A DNA stretch of 64,000 nucleotides from Curtobacterium sp. TC1 (GCF_019844075.1 NZ_CP081964.1:2852001-2916000); one strand, 5' to 3'. Numbered from the stretch's first letter, positions 16,598 through 24,810 are shown. Notes: generated by a model from the letters alone, not told the origin. Numbers and translations: made by a program.

Positions 16598-16650
16598 ACC
16601 GTGCAGAAGACGCCGCCTCCGAGTTCGGGAGGCGGCGTCTTCTGCACGGT
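16598..16650. terminator. strong hairpin after aspS
   Basis: A perfect 23-base stem (16598-16620 with 16628-16650) and a 7-base loop, 10 bases after the aspS stop and before the convergent Dabb gene. No U-tract. Probably a bidirectional terminator. Confidence 0.75.
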
Positions 16651-16686
16651 GGGCGCGAGCGCCGGGGGCGGGACGGGAGGCCCGGC

Positions 16687-16980
16687 TCAGCGCTCCCAGT
16701 CGATGGCGGCCCGCCCCGTGACCAGTCCACGGATCTCGGCTGCGGCGGCCTGGTGGTCCGGGTGCACCTGGTACTCGTCGAGCCCCGCGAGGTCGTCGAA
16801 CGACGCGACGACGGCGACGTCGCTGTTCTTGTCCGGGTAGGCGACGTTCTCGACGACCTCGAGCGAGCGGATCGACCCGATGGTGCCGGTCAGGCCGGTC
16901 AGGAGTTCGCGGATCCGGGCGATGGACGCGGCGCGGTCGAGGTCCTCGCGCAGGGTCCAGGCGACGACGTGGGAGATCAT
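16687..16980 (-). CDS. Dabb family stress-response barrel protein
   Basis: 97-residue ferredoxin-like barrel of the Dabb family, starting MISHVVAWTLREDLDRA. It contains the family segment VAYPDKNSDVAVVASFDDLAGLDEYQVHPDHQAA. Such proteins dimerise; some act in polyketide cyclisation or stress response, but the bacterial role is usually unknown. The ATG overlaps the glutaredoxin stop in an ATGA junction, so the two genes are translationally coupled. Confidence 0.85.
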   Translation of the reverse strand: MISHVVAWTLREDLDRAASIARIRELLTGLTGTIGSIRSLEVVENVAYPDKNSDVAVVASFDDLAGLDEYQVHPDHQAAAAEIRGLVTGRAAIDWER

Positions 16981-17231
16981 GCGGAGGCACCGGCCTTCTC
17001 GAGGGCACGTGCGAGCCGATCGGCGTCGACGTGCCAGTTGCTGTGGACGCGCCCGTCGACCAGCACGACGGGGATGTCCTCCGCGTACTCCTGGCGGAGG
17101 GCGTCGTCGTCGAGGATCGAGCGTTCCTGCAGGGTCACGCCGGGGTGTTCGGCGACGACGCGCTCGACCACGGGTCGGGCGTCGTCGCAGAGGTGGCATC
17201 CGGGCTTCGTCAGGAACGTCACTGCGGGCAT
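16977..17231 (-). CDS. glutaredoxin-like protein
   Basis: 84-residue thioredoxin-fold protein with active site TKPGCHLCDDA (CxxC at about residues 11-14), followed by VVLVDGRVHSNWHVD, which holds the usual cis-proline strand region. This is the DUF836-type glutaredoxin found across actinobacteria, probably a cytoplasmic thiol-disulfide oxidoreductase. It is first in a two-gene unit with the Dabb protein. Confidence 0.85.
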   Translation of the reverse strand: MPAVTFLTKPGCHLCDDARPVVERVVAEHPGVTLQERSILDDDALRQEYAEDIPVVLVDGRVHSNWHVDADRLARALEKAGASA

Positions 17232-17315
17232 GGCTCCAGCGTAGCCCGCGGCCCGCGTCCCCTGGGGAATGCGAAAGCCCCGGCGAACCGGGGCTTGACG
17301 CTGCAGGCTCGGGGC

Positions 17316-17414
17316 CTACTTCTTGTTGCGACGCTGGTGGCGCGTCTTGCGAAGCAGCTTGCGGTGCTTCTTCTTCGCCATGCGCTTGCGACGCTTCTTG
17401 ATGACAGAACCCAT
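17316..17414 (-). CDS. 30S ribosomal protein bS22 (AURKAIP1/COX24 domain)
   Basis: A 32-residue, extremely basic protein beginning [19 protein letters not shown] and ending RRNKK. It is too short for most gene finders. It matches the actinobacterial small-subunit protein bS22 first seen in mycobacterial ribosome structures (AURKAIP1/COX24 domain). Its ribosome site is GAGG, 5 bases before the ATG. The neighbour upstream is the small HTH gene, and proC is close by; the same neighbourhood is known in mycobacteria (Rv0500-Rv0500A-Rv0500B). Confidence 0.92.
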   Translation of the reverse strand: MGSVIKKRRKRMAKKKHRKLLRKTRHQRRNKK

Positions 17415-17486
17415 GTGGACCTCGCTCGGACTGTGCTGATGTATCGGACACCGGGCCGTCGAGACCGCGGAAAATCAACCCGGCCG

Positions 17487-17492
17487 AGTCTA
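17487..17492 (-). promoter_or_regulatory. candidate -10 box for bS22
   Basis: TAGACT on the minus strand, giving a 5' leader of about 65 bases to the bS22 ATG. A second A/T-rich motif (GATACA) lies closer to the gene, so the promoter choice is uncertain. Confidence 0.35.
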
Positions 17493-17542
17493 CCGGAGGG
17501 CTGACGCGATGTCGAACGCGCCCGGAACGGACGTGCGTGCGC

Positions 17543-17737
17543 TCAGCCGACGTCTGCGATGCCACCGCGCAGCACGTCGGCGACGGCTGACTCGGGGACA
17601 CGGAAGGACCGGCCGAAACGGATGGCGGGGAGCTCACCGGCGTGGACCATCCGGTACACGGTCATCTTCGAGACACGCATCATCTCGGCGACCTCAGCGA
17701 CGGTGAGGAAGCGCACGTCGTCGAAACTGCCGGTCAT
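17543..17737 (-). CDS. excisionase-type helix-turn-helix protein (Rv0500A-like)
   Basis: 64-residue DNA-binding protein made almost only of a MerR-like HTH_17 domain: FLTVAEVAEMMRVSKMTVYRMVHAGELPAIRFGRSFRVPE. It closely resembles mycobacterial Rv0500A and is distantly BldC-like. It is chromosomal and not linked to any integrase, so a phage excisionase role is unlikely. The ATG at 17737 is preceded by GAAGGCGG. A long frame upstream is not coding. A TGACC/GGTCA dyad lies 46 bases upstream and could be autoregulatory. Confidence 0.85.
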   Translation of the reverse strand: MTGSFDDVRFLTVAEVAEMMRVSKMTVYRMVHAGELPAIRFGRSFRVPESAVADVLRGGIADVG

Positions 17738-17782
17738 GATCCGCCTTCGGTGGCTCGCACGCGATCCGCGCACGGGTTTGGT

Positions 17783-17799
17783 GTGACCTGTGTGGTCAC
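17783..17799. promoter_or_regulatory. dyad upstream of the HTH gene
   Basis: GTGACC-5 bases-GGTCAC inverted repeat between the HTH gene and a minus-strand TACAGT -10-like box. Candidate operator; the binding protein is unknown. Confidence 0.35.
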
Positions 17800-17837
17800 T
17801 GGCAACTGTAGAGGCGCGTGCGACCCAGTGTCCAGGC

Positions 17838-18353
17838 TCAGTCTTCGTCCCCGCGACGGGTGAAGCGCTTGCGGCTGCGGTCGACGACGCGCTCCCAGCC
17901 CTGCTGCGCGCCGGAGATCGCCGCGGTGGCCCGGTAGGACGCCTCGGCCATGACACGCCCGAGCTCGGTGCCGACCTCGACGGTGGCCTTGCCGGCCGCA
18001 CCGTTCCGGCGCACCGACACGGGTTGACCATCGGGGGTCCACGCCGTGGTCGCGGGCATGCCGTCGGCGTCGACCGCGCCGGTGAACGGCAGGACCCAGT
18101 CCTCCAGGGACACGAGCGGTTCCGGGTCGAGCCGGTAGAAGCGGTGCTGTCCTTCCTCGCGGCTGGTGACGAGGCCGATGTCACGCAGGACGCGGAGGTG
18201 CTTCGACACCGTCGGCTGGCTGACGCCCAGTCGTTCGACGAGCTGCCCGACGCTGAGTTCCCCGCCGGTGACGTCCGATCCGTACGCGGCGAGGAGGGTC
18301 CCGAGCAGCTCACGCCTGGTGGGGTCCGCCACGACGGAGAAGATGTCGGCCAT
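17838..18353 (-). CDS. ArsR-type winged-helix regulator
   Basis: 171-residue regulator starting MADIFSVVADPTRRELLGTLL. It has an ArsR/SmtB DNA-binding core (LSVGQLVERLGVSQPTVSKHLRVLRDIGLVTSREEGQHRFYRLD) followed by a long Arg-rich C-terminal extension not seen in metal-sensing ArsR proteins. No metal-binding cysteines are visible, so the signal is unknown. The ATG at 18353 is supported by a TAGCCT box 7 bases upstream (leaderless). Divergent from trkH. Confidence 0.85.
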   Translation of the reverse strand: MADIFSVVADPTRRELLGTLLAAYGSDVTGGELSVGQLVERLGVSQPTVSKHLRVLRDIGLVTSREEGQHRFYRLDPEPLVSLEDWVLPFTGAVDADGMPATTAWTPDGQPVSVRRNGAAGKATVEVGTELGRVMAEASYRATAAISGAQQGWERVVDRSRKRFTRRGDED

Positions 18354-18427
18354 GCGGGCAAGGCTAGCCGGGGCACCTCGGATGTACCATGACGAACCGT
18401 CCCGGCCCATGTCCTCGGAGGCATACG

Positions 18428-19861
18428 ATGCTCGACCGCACCGAGCCGCTCCCGCGGCACGTGACCGTCACCCGACGACGGGGCGGACGGATCGTGACGG
18501 TCCTGCGATCGTCGCCGTCGCGATTGGCGATCGTGGTGTTCATCGCCCTCATCTTCGTGTTCACGGCGCTGTTCATGACGCCGTGGGCCGTCGCGGACCG
18601 GACCGGCACGCCCTTCTCGGACGCGCTGTTCACGGCGGCCTCGGTGGTGTGCGTCACCGGCCTCGCGACCGTCGACATGGCGACCCACTGGTCGGTGTTC
18701 GGCAAGGTCCTCGTGGTGATCGGCACGCAGATCGGCGCGGTGGGCGTGCTGACCTTCGCGTCGATCCTCGGGCTGTTCGTGACGCGCAAGCTCGGGCTCC
18801 GCGCGAAGCTGATGGCCGCGGGTGACTCGAACCCGCTCCGCACCCACCACGGTGCCGTGCCCGAGGGGCAGGCCGTCCGCCTCGGTGAGGTCGGCACCCT
18901 GCTCGCCACGGTGGCCGTGAGCACCCTGTCGATCGAGATCGTCCTCGGCCTGCTGCTCCTGCCGTCGGTGCTGATCGCGGGCATCCCGTTCTGGACCGCG
19001 GTCGGCGACTCCTTCTACTACGCGGCGATGGCGTTCACGAACACCGGCTTCTCGCCCAACGCGGACGGCCTCGACCCGTTCGCCCACGACTACTGGTTCC
19101 TGACGCTCCTGATGATCGGCGTCGTGGCGGGGTCGATCGGGTTCCCCGTCATCCGTGCCCTGACGAAGCAGCTCCGCACGCCGCGCCGCTGGCCGATCCA
19201 CGTCAAGCTGACCCTGGCCACGAGCGCGGTCCTGCTCGTCGGCGGTGCGATCGTCTACACCGCGCTCGAGGCCTCGAACCCGACGACCTTCGGCGAGGAG
19301 GGTGCCGGGCGGACGGCGTTCCAGGCGCTCTTCCTGTCGACGATGACCCGCTCCGGCGGCTTCTCACTCGTCGACTTCGACCAGCTGAACGGATCGAGCC
19401 TGCTCGTCACCGACATGCTCATGTTCATCGGTGGCGGCTCCGCGTCGACCGCCGGCGGCATCAAGGTCACGACCCTCGCGGTGCTGTTCCTCGCCGCGGT
19501 GGCCGAGGCCCGCGGTCGGCAGAGCATGGAGGCGTTCGGGCGCCGCATCCCCAGTGACGTGCTGCGGGTCGCGGTCGCCATCGTGCTCTGGGGAGCGACG
19601 ATCGTGGCGGTCGCGACCGTGGTGCTGCTGCAGATCACGGACGACTCGCTCGACCGCGTGCTGTTCGAGGTGATCTCGGCGTTCTCGACCAGTGGTCTGT
19701 CGTCCGGCGTGTCCGCGGACCTGCCCGAGTCCGGCAAGTACGTCCTGGCCGCCACCATGTTCCTCGGCCGGGTCGGTACAGTGACCATCGCCGCAGCCCT
19801 GGCCGCGAGTCAGAGCCGGCAGTTGTTCCGCCGTCCCGAGGAGAGGCCGATCGTTGGCTGA
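18428..19861 (+). CDS. TrkH/KtrB potassium transporter membrane subunit
   Basis: 477-residue K+ translocating subunit with the four-repeat M1-P-M2 pattern. Selectivity-filter regions are ASVVCVTGLATVD, MAFTNTGFSPNAD, TMTRSGGFSLVD and SAFSTSGLSSGVS, each carrying the key glycine. The short length and the fused TrkA partner downstream resemble KtrB-KtrA. The ATG at 18428 has GGAGG 6 bases upstream. It overlaps the trkA start by 8 bases. Confidence 0.93.
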   Translation: MLDRTEPLPRHVTVTRRRGGRIVTVLRSSPSRLAIVVFIALIFVFTALFMTPWAVADRTGTPFSDALFTAASVVCVTGLATVDMATHWSVFGKVLVVIGTQIGAVGVLTFASILGLFVTRKLGLRAKLMAAGDSNPLRTHHGAVPEGQAVRLGEVGTLLATVAVSTLSIEIVLGLLLLPSVLIAGIPFWTAVGDSFYYAAMAFTNTGFSPNADGLDPFAHDYWFLTLLMIGVVAGSIGFPVIRALTKQLRTPRRWPIHVKLTLATSAVLLVGGAIVYTALEASNPTTFGEEGAGRTAFQALFLSTMTRSGGFSLVDFDQLNGSSLLVTDMLMFIGGGSASTAGGIKVTTLAVLFLAAVAEARGRQSMEAFGRRIPSDVLRVAVAIVLWGATIVAVATVVLLQITDDSLDRVLFEVISAFSTSGLSSGVSADLPESGKYVLAATMFLGRVGTVTIAAALAASQSRQLFRRPEERPIVG

Positions 19862-20549
19862 CCGAACCCGTCCCCCGCACCCGATGGGTGCGATCAGTCA
19901 CGACGCACCCGTGCTCGTCATCGGCCTCGGCCGCTTCGGCGCCGCCACCGCCGGTCAGCTCGAGCGGCAGGACCGCGAGGTCCTCGTCGTCGACACCGAC
20001 GCCGGCCTGGTGCAGAAGTGGTCCGACCGCGTCACGCACGCCGTGCAGGCCGATGCGACCGACATCGACGCGCTGCGGCAGATCGGTGCGCAGGACTTCG
20101 CGATCGCGGTCGTCGGGACGGGCAGCGACCTCGAGTCGAGCGTGCTGATCACGGCGAACCTCGTCGACCTCGGCATCCCGCAGATCTGGGCGAAGGCCAT
20201 CAGCCGCTCGCACGGCACGATCCTGTCCCGCATCGGCGCGAACCACGTCGTCTACCCGGAGCGTGAAGCCGGGGAGCGCACCGCACACCTGGTGTCTGGG
20301 CGCATGCTCGACTTCATCGAGTTCGACGACGACTTCGCCGTTGTCAAGATGTTCCCGCCACGGGCCGTGCGCGGGAAGGACCTCGCCACCACGGTGATCC
20401 GCACCCGGTTCGGTCTGACGGTGCTCGGCATCAAGCCGCCCGGGAGCCCGTTCGTGCCGGCGACGCCGGAGAGCATCATCGGCGAGGACGACGTGATCAT
20501 CGTCTCGGGTTCCGAGACCGACCTGGAGCGCTTCGCGGCGTTCGAGTAG
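19854..20549 (+). CDS. TrkA/KtrA potassium uptake regulatory subunit
   Basis: 231-residue cytoplasmic gating subunit. An RCK-N Rossmann domain (VLVIGLGRFGAATAGQL, with the later aspartate in VLVVDTDAG for the nucleotide ribose) is followed by an RCK-C domain (about residues 145-225, ending DDVIIVSGSETDLERFAAF). It gates the membrane subunit according to ATP/ADP or NAD(H). The TTG start at 19854 lies inside the trkH 3' end, with AGGAGAGG about 7 bases upstream. Confidence 0.92.
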   Translation: MADRTRPPHPMGAISHDAPVLVIGLGRFGAATAGQLERQDREVLVVDTDAGLVQKWSDRVTHAVQADATDIDALRQIGAQDFAIAVVGTGSDLESSVLITANLVDLGIPQIWAKAISRSHGTILSRIGANHVVYPEREAGERTAHLVSGRMLDFIEFDDDFAVVKMFPPRAVRGKDLATTVIRTRFGLTVLGIKPPGSPFVPATPESIIGEDDVIIVSGSETDLERFAAFE

Positions 20550-20563
20550 GTCCGTCCGCGCCC

Positions 20564-21394
20564 CTACGACGCGGCGATCTCCTCCGCGCGCGCGATCGCG
20601 GCGCGCGACGCGCGCAGGAAGGTGTCGGCCAGGTCGGCATCCTGCAGCACCGCGACGGCCCGCTCGGTGGTGCCCTTCGGGCTAGTGACGGCACGCCGCA
20701 GGTCGGCTGGCTCGCGATCCGACCGGTCGAGCAGCTCCACGGCGCCGCGCAGCGTGCCCTGCACCATCAAGGCCGCCTGGTCCGGGGTGAAGCCGAGCGC
20801 CTCGGCGGCTCGCTGCCACTCCTCGACCAGCAGGAAGACGTAGGCCGGACCCGAGCCGGAGACCGCGGACAGGGCGTCGAGCTGCGTCTCGGGCAACTCG
20901 ATCACCTGCCCCGAGGCGGTGAACACCGACGACGCGAGCGCGACGGCGTCGGAGTCCGCAGACGCGCCGGCGCTGACCCCGGTGACACCGTGGCCGACGC
21001 CGATGGGCGTGTTCGGGAGCGCACGGACGACGCGCACACCGGCCGGTACCCGCGACTCCATGCTCGCGGTGGTGGTACCGACCGCCACGCTGACCAGCAC
21101 CGCACCGGGCTCCAGGTCCGCGGCGACCTCGTCGAGCAGGTCCGCGATCACGTACGGCTTCACGCCGACGACGACGAGCGCCGCGCCACGGACAGCACGG
21201 CGGTTCGCATCGGGGTCGGTGTCGCTCGCGGTGGCGTCGAGCCCGCGCTCCCGGTGGGCGGCGGCGGACCCCTCGGACTTCGTCGTGAGGGTCACCGTCG
21301 CCGGGTCGAGCCCGGCGGCGAGCAGACCGTCGAGGACCGAGCCGGACATGGAGCCGACGCCGAGCAGGGCGGTACGGGGCAGGTCGATCGTCAT
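20564..21394 (-). CDS. proC: pyrroline-5-carboxylate reductase ProC
   Basis: 276-residue NAD(P)H enzyme for the last step of proline synthesis. Rossmann motif LGVGSMSGSVLDGLLAAGLD at the N-terminus, VVVGVKPYVIADLL, VRALPNTPIGVGHGVTG and the family signature ending SAVSGSGPAYVFLLVEEWQRAAEALGF are all present. The ATG at 21394 has GGGAG 1-5 bases upstream and a TAGGGT box 7 bases away. Convergent with trkA, separated by 14 bases. Confidence 0.93.
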   Translation of the reverse strand: MTIDLPRTALLGVGSMSGSVLDGLLAAGLDPATVTLTTKSEGSAAAHRERGLDATASDTDPDANRRAVRGAALVVVGVKPYVIADLLDEVAADLEPGAVLVSVAVGTTTASMESRVPAGVRVVRALPNTPIGVGHGVTGVSAGASADSDAVALASSVFTASGQVIELPETQLDALSAVSGSGPAYVFLLVEEWQRAAEALGFTPDQAALMVQGTLRGAVELLDRSDREPADLRRAVTSPKGTTERAVAVLQDADLADTFLRASRAAIARAEEIAAS

Positions 21395-21458
21395 GCTCCC
21401 GACCCTACCGACCGGCCTCGCCTAGGATCGTCTTCCAGATCGGGAGAAGGGGACAGCT

Positions 21459-22415
21459 GTGAGCGCTTCTGGAGGCACGAAGGCGATCCTCGCCGCACTC
21501 GGTGCGAACGTCGGCATCGCGATCGTGAAGTTCATCGCGGCCGCGATCAGCGGGTCCGCGTCGATGCTGGCCGAGGGCGTGCACTCCCTGGCCGACTCCG
21601 CGAACCAGCTCCTCCTGCTGCTCGGCGGACGCCGTGCCCGTCGCGCCGCCGACGAGGAGCACCCCTTCGGCTACGGGCGCGAACGCTACGTGTACGCCTT
21701 CGTCGTCTCGATCATCCTGTTCTCCGTCGGTGGCGTGTTCTCGCTCTACGAGGGCATCGAGAAGCTCACCCACCCGCACCCGCTCGAGAACTGGTGGCTG
21801 CCGCTCGTCGTGCTCGTCATCGCGATCGGGCTCGAGGGCTTCTCGCTCCGCACCGCACTGAAGGAGGCCCGGCCGCAGAAGGGCACGCTCAGCTGGGTCC
21901 AGTTCGTCCGCCGCGCCAAGGCCCCGGAGCTGCCCGTCGTCATGCTCGAGGACACCGCGGCACTGCTCGGCCTGGTCTTCGCCCTGTTCGGCGTCGGGCT
22001 GACCGCGATCACCGGCAACGGGGTGTTCGACGCGATCGGCACGATCTTCATCGCCGCCCTGCTCATCGCCGTCGCGGTCGTCCTGGGCATCGAGACGAAG
22101 AGCCTGCTCGTCGGCGAGGGCGCGACCGCCGCCGACGTCGAGCGGATCAAGCACGCGGTGCTCGACGGCCCGGAGGTCGACGCGATCATCCACATCAAGA
22201 CCCTGTACCTGGGCCCGGACGAGCTCATGGTCGGCGTGAAGGTCGCCGTCGACGGCGACCGCCGCCTGGGGGACGTCGCCGCAGGCATCGACACGGTCGA
22301 GCACCGCGTGCGCACCGCGGTGCCGATCGCCCGGGTCATCTACGTCGAGCCCGATGTGCTCCGCACCGGTCCGCGTCCGCCGACCGAGGCGATCGTCATC
22401 CTCGCCGCTGACTGA
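21459..22415 (+). CDS. cation diffusion facilitator transporter
   Basis: 318-residue CDF protein exporting divalent metals (Zn, Co, Fe or Mn) by proton antiport. Six membrane helices are seen. The metal-site segments are EGVHSLADSANQLLLLLG in helix 2 and VMLEDTAALLGLVF in helix 5, where family members have His/Asp pairs. HPFGYGRERYVYAFVVSI is the family's conserved loop. A C-terminal ferredoxin-like cytoplasmic domain follows. The GTG has a GGGAGAAGGGGA ribosome site. Its 3' end overlaps tadA on the other strand by 20 bases. Confidence 0.9.
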   Translation: MSASGGTKAILAALGANVGIAIVKFIAAAISGSASMLAEGVHSLADSANQLLLLLGGRRARRAADEEHPFGYGRERYVYAFVVSIILFSVGGVFSLYEGIEKLTHPHPLENWWLPLVVLVIAIGLEGFSLRTALKEARPQKGTLSWVQFVRRAKAPELPVVMLEDTAALLGLVFALFGVGLTAITGNGVFDAIGTIFIAALLIAVAVVLGIETKSLLVGEGATAADVERIKHAVLDGPEVDAIIHIKTLYLGPDELMVGVKVAVDGDRRLGDVAAGIDTVEHRVRTAVPIARVIYVEPDVLRTGPRPPTEAIVILAAD

Positions 22416-22866
22416 AGAAGGCGTCGAGCAACGCGGCGCACTCGCGCTCGAGCACGCCGCCGACGACCTCGGAGCGGTGCGGCAGCCGGCGGTCCCTGGC
22501 GATGTCGTAGACGCTGCCGGTCGCGCCCGCCTTGGGGTCCCAGGCACCGAACACGACCCGCGGCACGCGCGCTGCCAGGATCGCCCCGGCGCACATCGGG
22601 CACGGCTCGAGCGTCACGACGAGCGTGTGCCCGTCGAGGTGCCAGTCCCCCGTCACCGCGGCCGCCGCACGGAGCGCGAGCACCTCGGCGTGCGCGGTCG
22701 GGTCCTGCAGTGCCTCGCGCTCGTTCCGGCCGACGGCGACGACCACGCCGTCGCGGTCGAGCACCACCGCCCCCACGGGGACGTCGCCGGTCGCCAGGCA
22801 CGCGCGGGCCTCGTCGAGCGCGCGTTCCATCGCCGGGACGAACGGACGGGCAGCGGGCGCTTCCAC
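22396..22866 (-). CDS. tadA: tRNA-adenosine deaminase TadA
   Basis: 156-residue zinc deaminase that makes inosine at the wobble base of tRNA-Arg(ACG). The zinc/catalytic motifs TAHAEVLAL (HAE) and [10 protein letters not shown] (PCxxC) are intact. The FFSQRRG tail is present but short. The GTG at 22866 is chosen because AGGAGG lies 4 bases upstream; the internal ATG at 22830 would cut into the domain. It is divergent from upp with 40 bases between starts. Confidence 0.9.
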   Translation of the reverse strand: MEAPAARPFVPAMERALDEARACLATGDVPVGAVVLDRDGVVVAVGRNEREALQDPTAHAEVLALRAAAAVTGDWHLDGHTLVVTLEPCPMCAGAILAARVPRVVFGAWDPKAGATGSVYDIARDRRLPHRSEVVGGVLERECAALLDAFFSQRRG

Positions 22867-22893
22867 AGGACCTCCTGGCGGTCGGCAGCACGG

Positions 22894-22899
22894 TAGGCT
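22894..22899 (+). promoter_or_regulatory. -10 box of upp
   Basis: TAGGCT 7 bases before the upp ATG; leaderless transcript expected. Confidence 0.5.
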
Positions 22900-22906
22900 C
22901 GACCCT

Positions 22907-23542
22907 ATGCGAGTCCACGTCGCCGACCACCCGCTCATCACCCACAAGCTCTCGGTGCTCCGCGACCGGACCACACCCTCCCCCACGTTCCGCGCCCTGA
23001 CCGAAGAGCTCGTCACGCTCCTCGCGTACGAGGCCACGCGCAACGTCCGGGTCACCGCGACGCCCATCGACACCCCCGTGGCGCACACCATGGGCGTCTC
23101 GATCGCCAAGCCGCGTCCGCTCGTCGTCCCGATCCTGCGTGCCGGTCTCGGCATGCTCGAGGGCATGGTCAAGCTCGTGCCGACGGCCGAGGTCGGGTTC
23201 CTCGGCATGGCCCGCAACGAGGAGACCCTCGAGCCGCAGACCTACGCCGAGCGCCTGCCCGACGACCTGTCCGGCCGGCAGTGCTTCGTGCTCGACCCGA
23301 TGCTGGCCACCGGCGGCACCCTCGCCGCCGCCATCGACTTCCTGTTCGCCCGCGGCGCCGAAGAGGTCACCTGCGTGTGCATCCTCGGTGCCCCGGAGGG
23401 GCTCGCGATGGTCGAGCAGGCCGTCGGCGACCGCAACGTCTCGATCGTGCTCGGCGCCCTCGACGAGAAGCTCGACGAGAACGGGTACATCGTCCCCGGT
23501 CTCGGCGACGCCGGCGACCGCCTCTACGGACTGGCCGAGTAG
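22907..23542 (+). CDS. upp: uracil phosphoribosyltransferase
   Basis: 211-residue pyrimidine salvage enzyme making UMP from uracil and PRPP. The PRPP-binding loop [11 protein letters not shown] is clear, as are [14 protein letters not shown] and the uracil-binding C-terminus [18 protein letters not shown] 22907 is supported by homology and by the leaderless -10 box. A strong hairpin follows 22 bases after the stop. Confidence 0.95.
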   Translation: MRVHVADHPLITHKLSVLRDRTTPSPTFRALTEELVTLLAYEATRNVRVTATPIDTPVAHTMGVSIAKPRPLVVPILRAGLGMLEGMVKLVPTAEVGFLGMARNEETLEPQTYAERLPDDLSGRQCFVLDPMLATGGTLAAAIDFLFARGAEEVTCVCILGAPEGLAMVEQAVGDRNVSIVLGALDEKLDENGYIVPGLGDAGDRLYGLAE

Positions 23543-23564
23543 GCAGTCGACGTCACCCACGATC

Positions 23565-23604
23565 GACGGGAGGCCCGTGGCGACACCGCCACGGGCCTCC
23601 CGTC
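23565..23604 (+). terminator. hairpin terminator after upp
   Basis: Perfect 18-base stem (arm GACGGGAGGCCCGTGGCG) with an ACAC loop, 22 bases after the upp stop. The same arm, with two mismatches in its partner, occurs at 33348-33387. Confidence 0.8.
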
Positions 23605-23661
23605 GCCCGTCAGCACGGTCCACCGCCGCCGGTGCGCGGAACGCACCGTCCACCCGGACGG

Positions 23662-23691
23662 TTGACACCGCCTTGGTATACCGCCGATACT
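23662..23691 (+). promoter_or_regulatory. promoter of leaderless mini-ORF
   Basis: TTGACA at 23662-23667, an 18-base spacer and GATACT at 23686-23691. The ATG at 23698 lies 7 bases after the -10 box, so transcription should start on its A. This is the best consensus promoter in the window. Confidence 0.7.
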
Positions 23692-23697
23692 CGTCCC

Positions 23698-23796
23698 ATG
23701 ACTGCAACCGTGTCCACCCGCGTCCTCTCCGAGGTCCAGGGGACTGCCGGCATGATGATGCCGGTCGCCGTCATGCGTTGTCGAATGTGTGCCTGA
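23698..23796 (+). CDS. leaderless 32-residue mini-ORF with C-terminal MRCRMCA
   Basis: Short ORF placed exactly at the predicted transcription start. The product begins MTATVSTRVLSEVQGTAG, then has three methionines and ends in MRCRMCA with Cys28 and Cys31. The terminal cysteine/methionine codons next to the stop, the leaderless start and the 243-base non-coding leader that follows resemble cysteine-sensing upstream ORFs described in mycobacteria. No downstream cysteine gene is present, only a winged-helix regulator, so the sensed signal is unknown. It might instead be a stable small protein. Confidence 0.55.
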   Translation: MTATVSTRVLSEVQGTAGMMMPVAVMRCRMCA

Positions 23797-24039
23797 TCGG
23801 CACCCGTTCCAGCCGGATCCCCCGCGACACCACCCCGGTCGCGAGCGTGTGATCCCCGGGTGACGGACACCGTCGACGACGCGCACCACGTCACGAGGTC
23901 TGTCTCCCGTTCCCCCGGGTCCGCCCCGGTCCCCAGCAGGACCGCAGGGCACGACGGCATCCAGCCGTACCCGGGTCGACGCATTCGACACCGCCGCACG
24001 CGCCACACGCGCACCGGCCACATCGCCCGGAGAACCACC
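23797..24039 (+). other. untranslated leader between mini-ORF and winged-helix gene
   Basis: 243 bases without a convincing gene. A hairpin CGCGAC/GTCGCG (23823-23843, 9-base loop) lies 26 bases after the mini-ORF stop. No U-tract follows. The region could carry an attenuator or simply be a long 5' leader. The stretch is C-rich and purine-poor on the plus strand, unlike the neighbouring coding DNA; that composition favours Rho loading. Confidence 0.4.
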
Positions 24040-24810
24040 ATGTCGCTCACCATCGCCCAGCCCCGCACCGCGCTCCGCACCGCCGCTCCGGCGCCGACCG
24101 ACCTCGGGACCGTCACCCCGATCCGGCCCCGTCCCGCGACCCCGGCCACGACCGGCCAGACCGCCGTGCCGACCAGCCCGGTCGTCGCACCGCAGCGGAA
24201 CCGCTCCCTGCCGGAGGGCACCGAGGCCCGTGGCTTCGCGCTGTACGTCGGGATCGACGAGGCGAAGGCGGCAGCAGCCGGCACCACGCTCGCGGCCGTC
24301 GTCGAGCAGCTGAAGGCGCTGACCGCGCAGCTCGTCCCGAACTCGGAGACGTACGCGGCCGTCGCCGTCGCCGCGGAGCAGTCCGGCGGCCGCGACGTCG
24401 ACGTCGTCCGGCTGGCGTTGCAGGACCGCTCCGCCGTCGCCGCGCGCAAGCAGGCCGAGAAGCCCGAGCCGGAGGAGACCGGGGTCGTCATCGACATCTC
24501 CCGGAAGCGCGTCACCCTCGACGGTGCAGCAGCACCCCTGACGTACAAGGAGTTCGAACTCCTGCAGTTCCTGGTGCTCCGCGAGGGACAGACGGTGGAC
24601 CGCTCGGCGATCATCGACGGCCTGTGGTCGGACGGCGAGGACGAGACCCCGAACGAGCGCACCATCGACGTGCACGTGCGCCGACTCCGCTCCAAGCTCG
24701 GCGCGTTCGAGGAGATCGTCCGCACCGTGCGCGGCGTCGGGTACCGGTTCGACCGGCACGCCGACGTGGCCGTCCGCTACGCCTCGACGCCGTCGCCCGA
24801 CCTCTTCTGA
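24040..24810 (+). CDS. orphan winged-helix DNA-binding protein (OmpR/PhoB type)
   Basis: 256 residues. The C-terminal half is a PhoB-type winged helix (about 155-245: VTLDGAAAPLTYKEFELLQFLVLR, then TIDVHVRRLRSKLGAFEEIVRTVRGVGYRF). There is no receiver domain; instead residues 1-70 are Pro/Thr/Ala-rich and 70-140 form a small alpha/beta region (FALYVGIDEAKAAAAGTTLAAVVEQL). Such kinase-less regulators are common in Microbacteriaceae. Start ATG 24040 has GGAG 6 bases upstream. It is probably co-transcribed with the mini-ORF. Confidence 0.8.
   Translation: MSLTIAQPRTALRTAAPAPTDLGTVTPIRPRPATPATTGQTAVPTSPVVAPQRNRSLPEGTEARGFALYVGIDEAKAAAAGTTLAAVVEQLKALTAQLVPNSETYAAVAVAAEQSGGRDVDVVRLALQDRSAVAARKQAEKPEPEETGVVIDISRKRVTLDGAAAPLTYKEFELLQFLVLREGQTVDRSAIIDGLWSDGEDETPNERTIDVHVRRLRSKLGAFEEIVRTVRGVGYRFDRHADVAVRYASTPSPDLF

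Noticed and set aside
17543..17737. Excisionase-like HTH gene as a mobile-element relic
   Set aside because: It sits in a conserved housekeeping neighbourhood beside bS22 and lacks any integrase.
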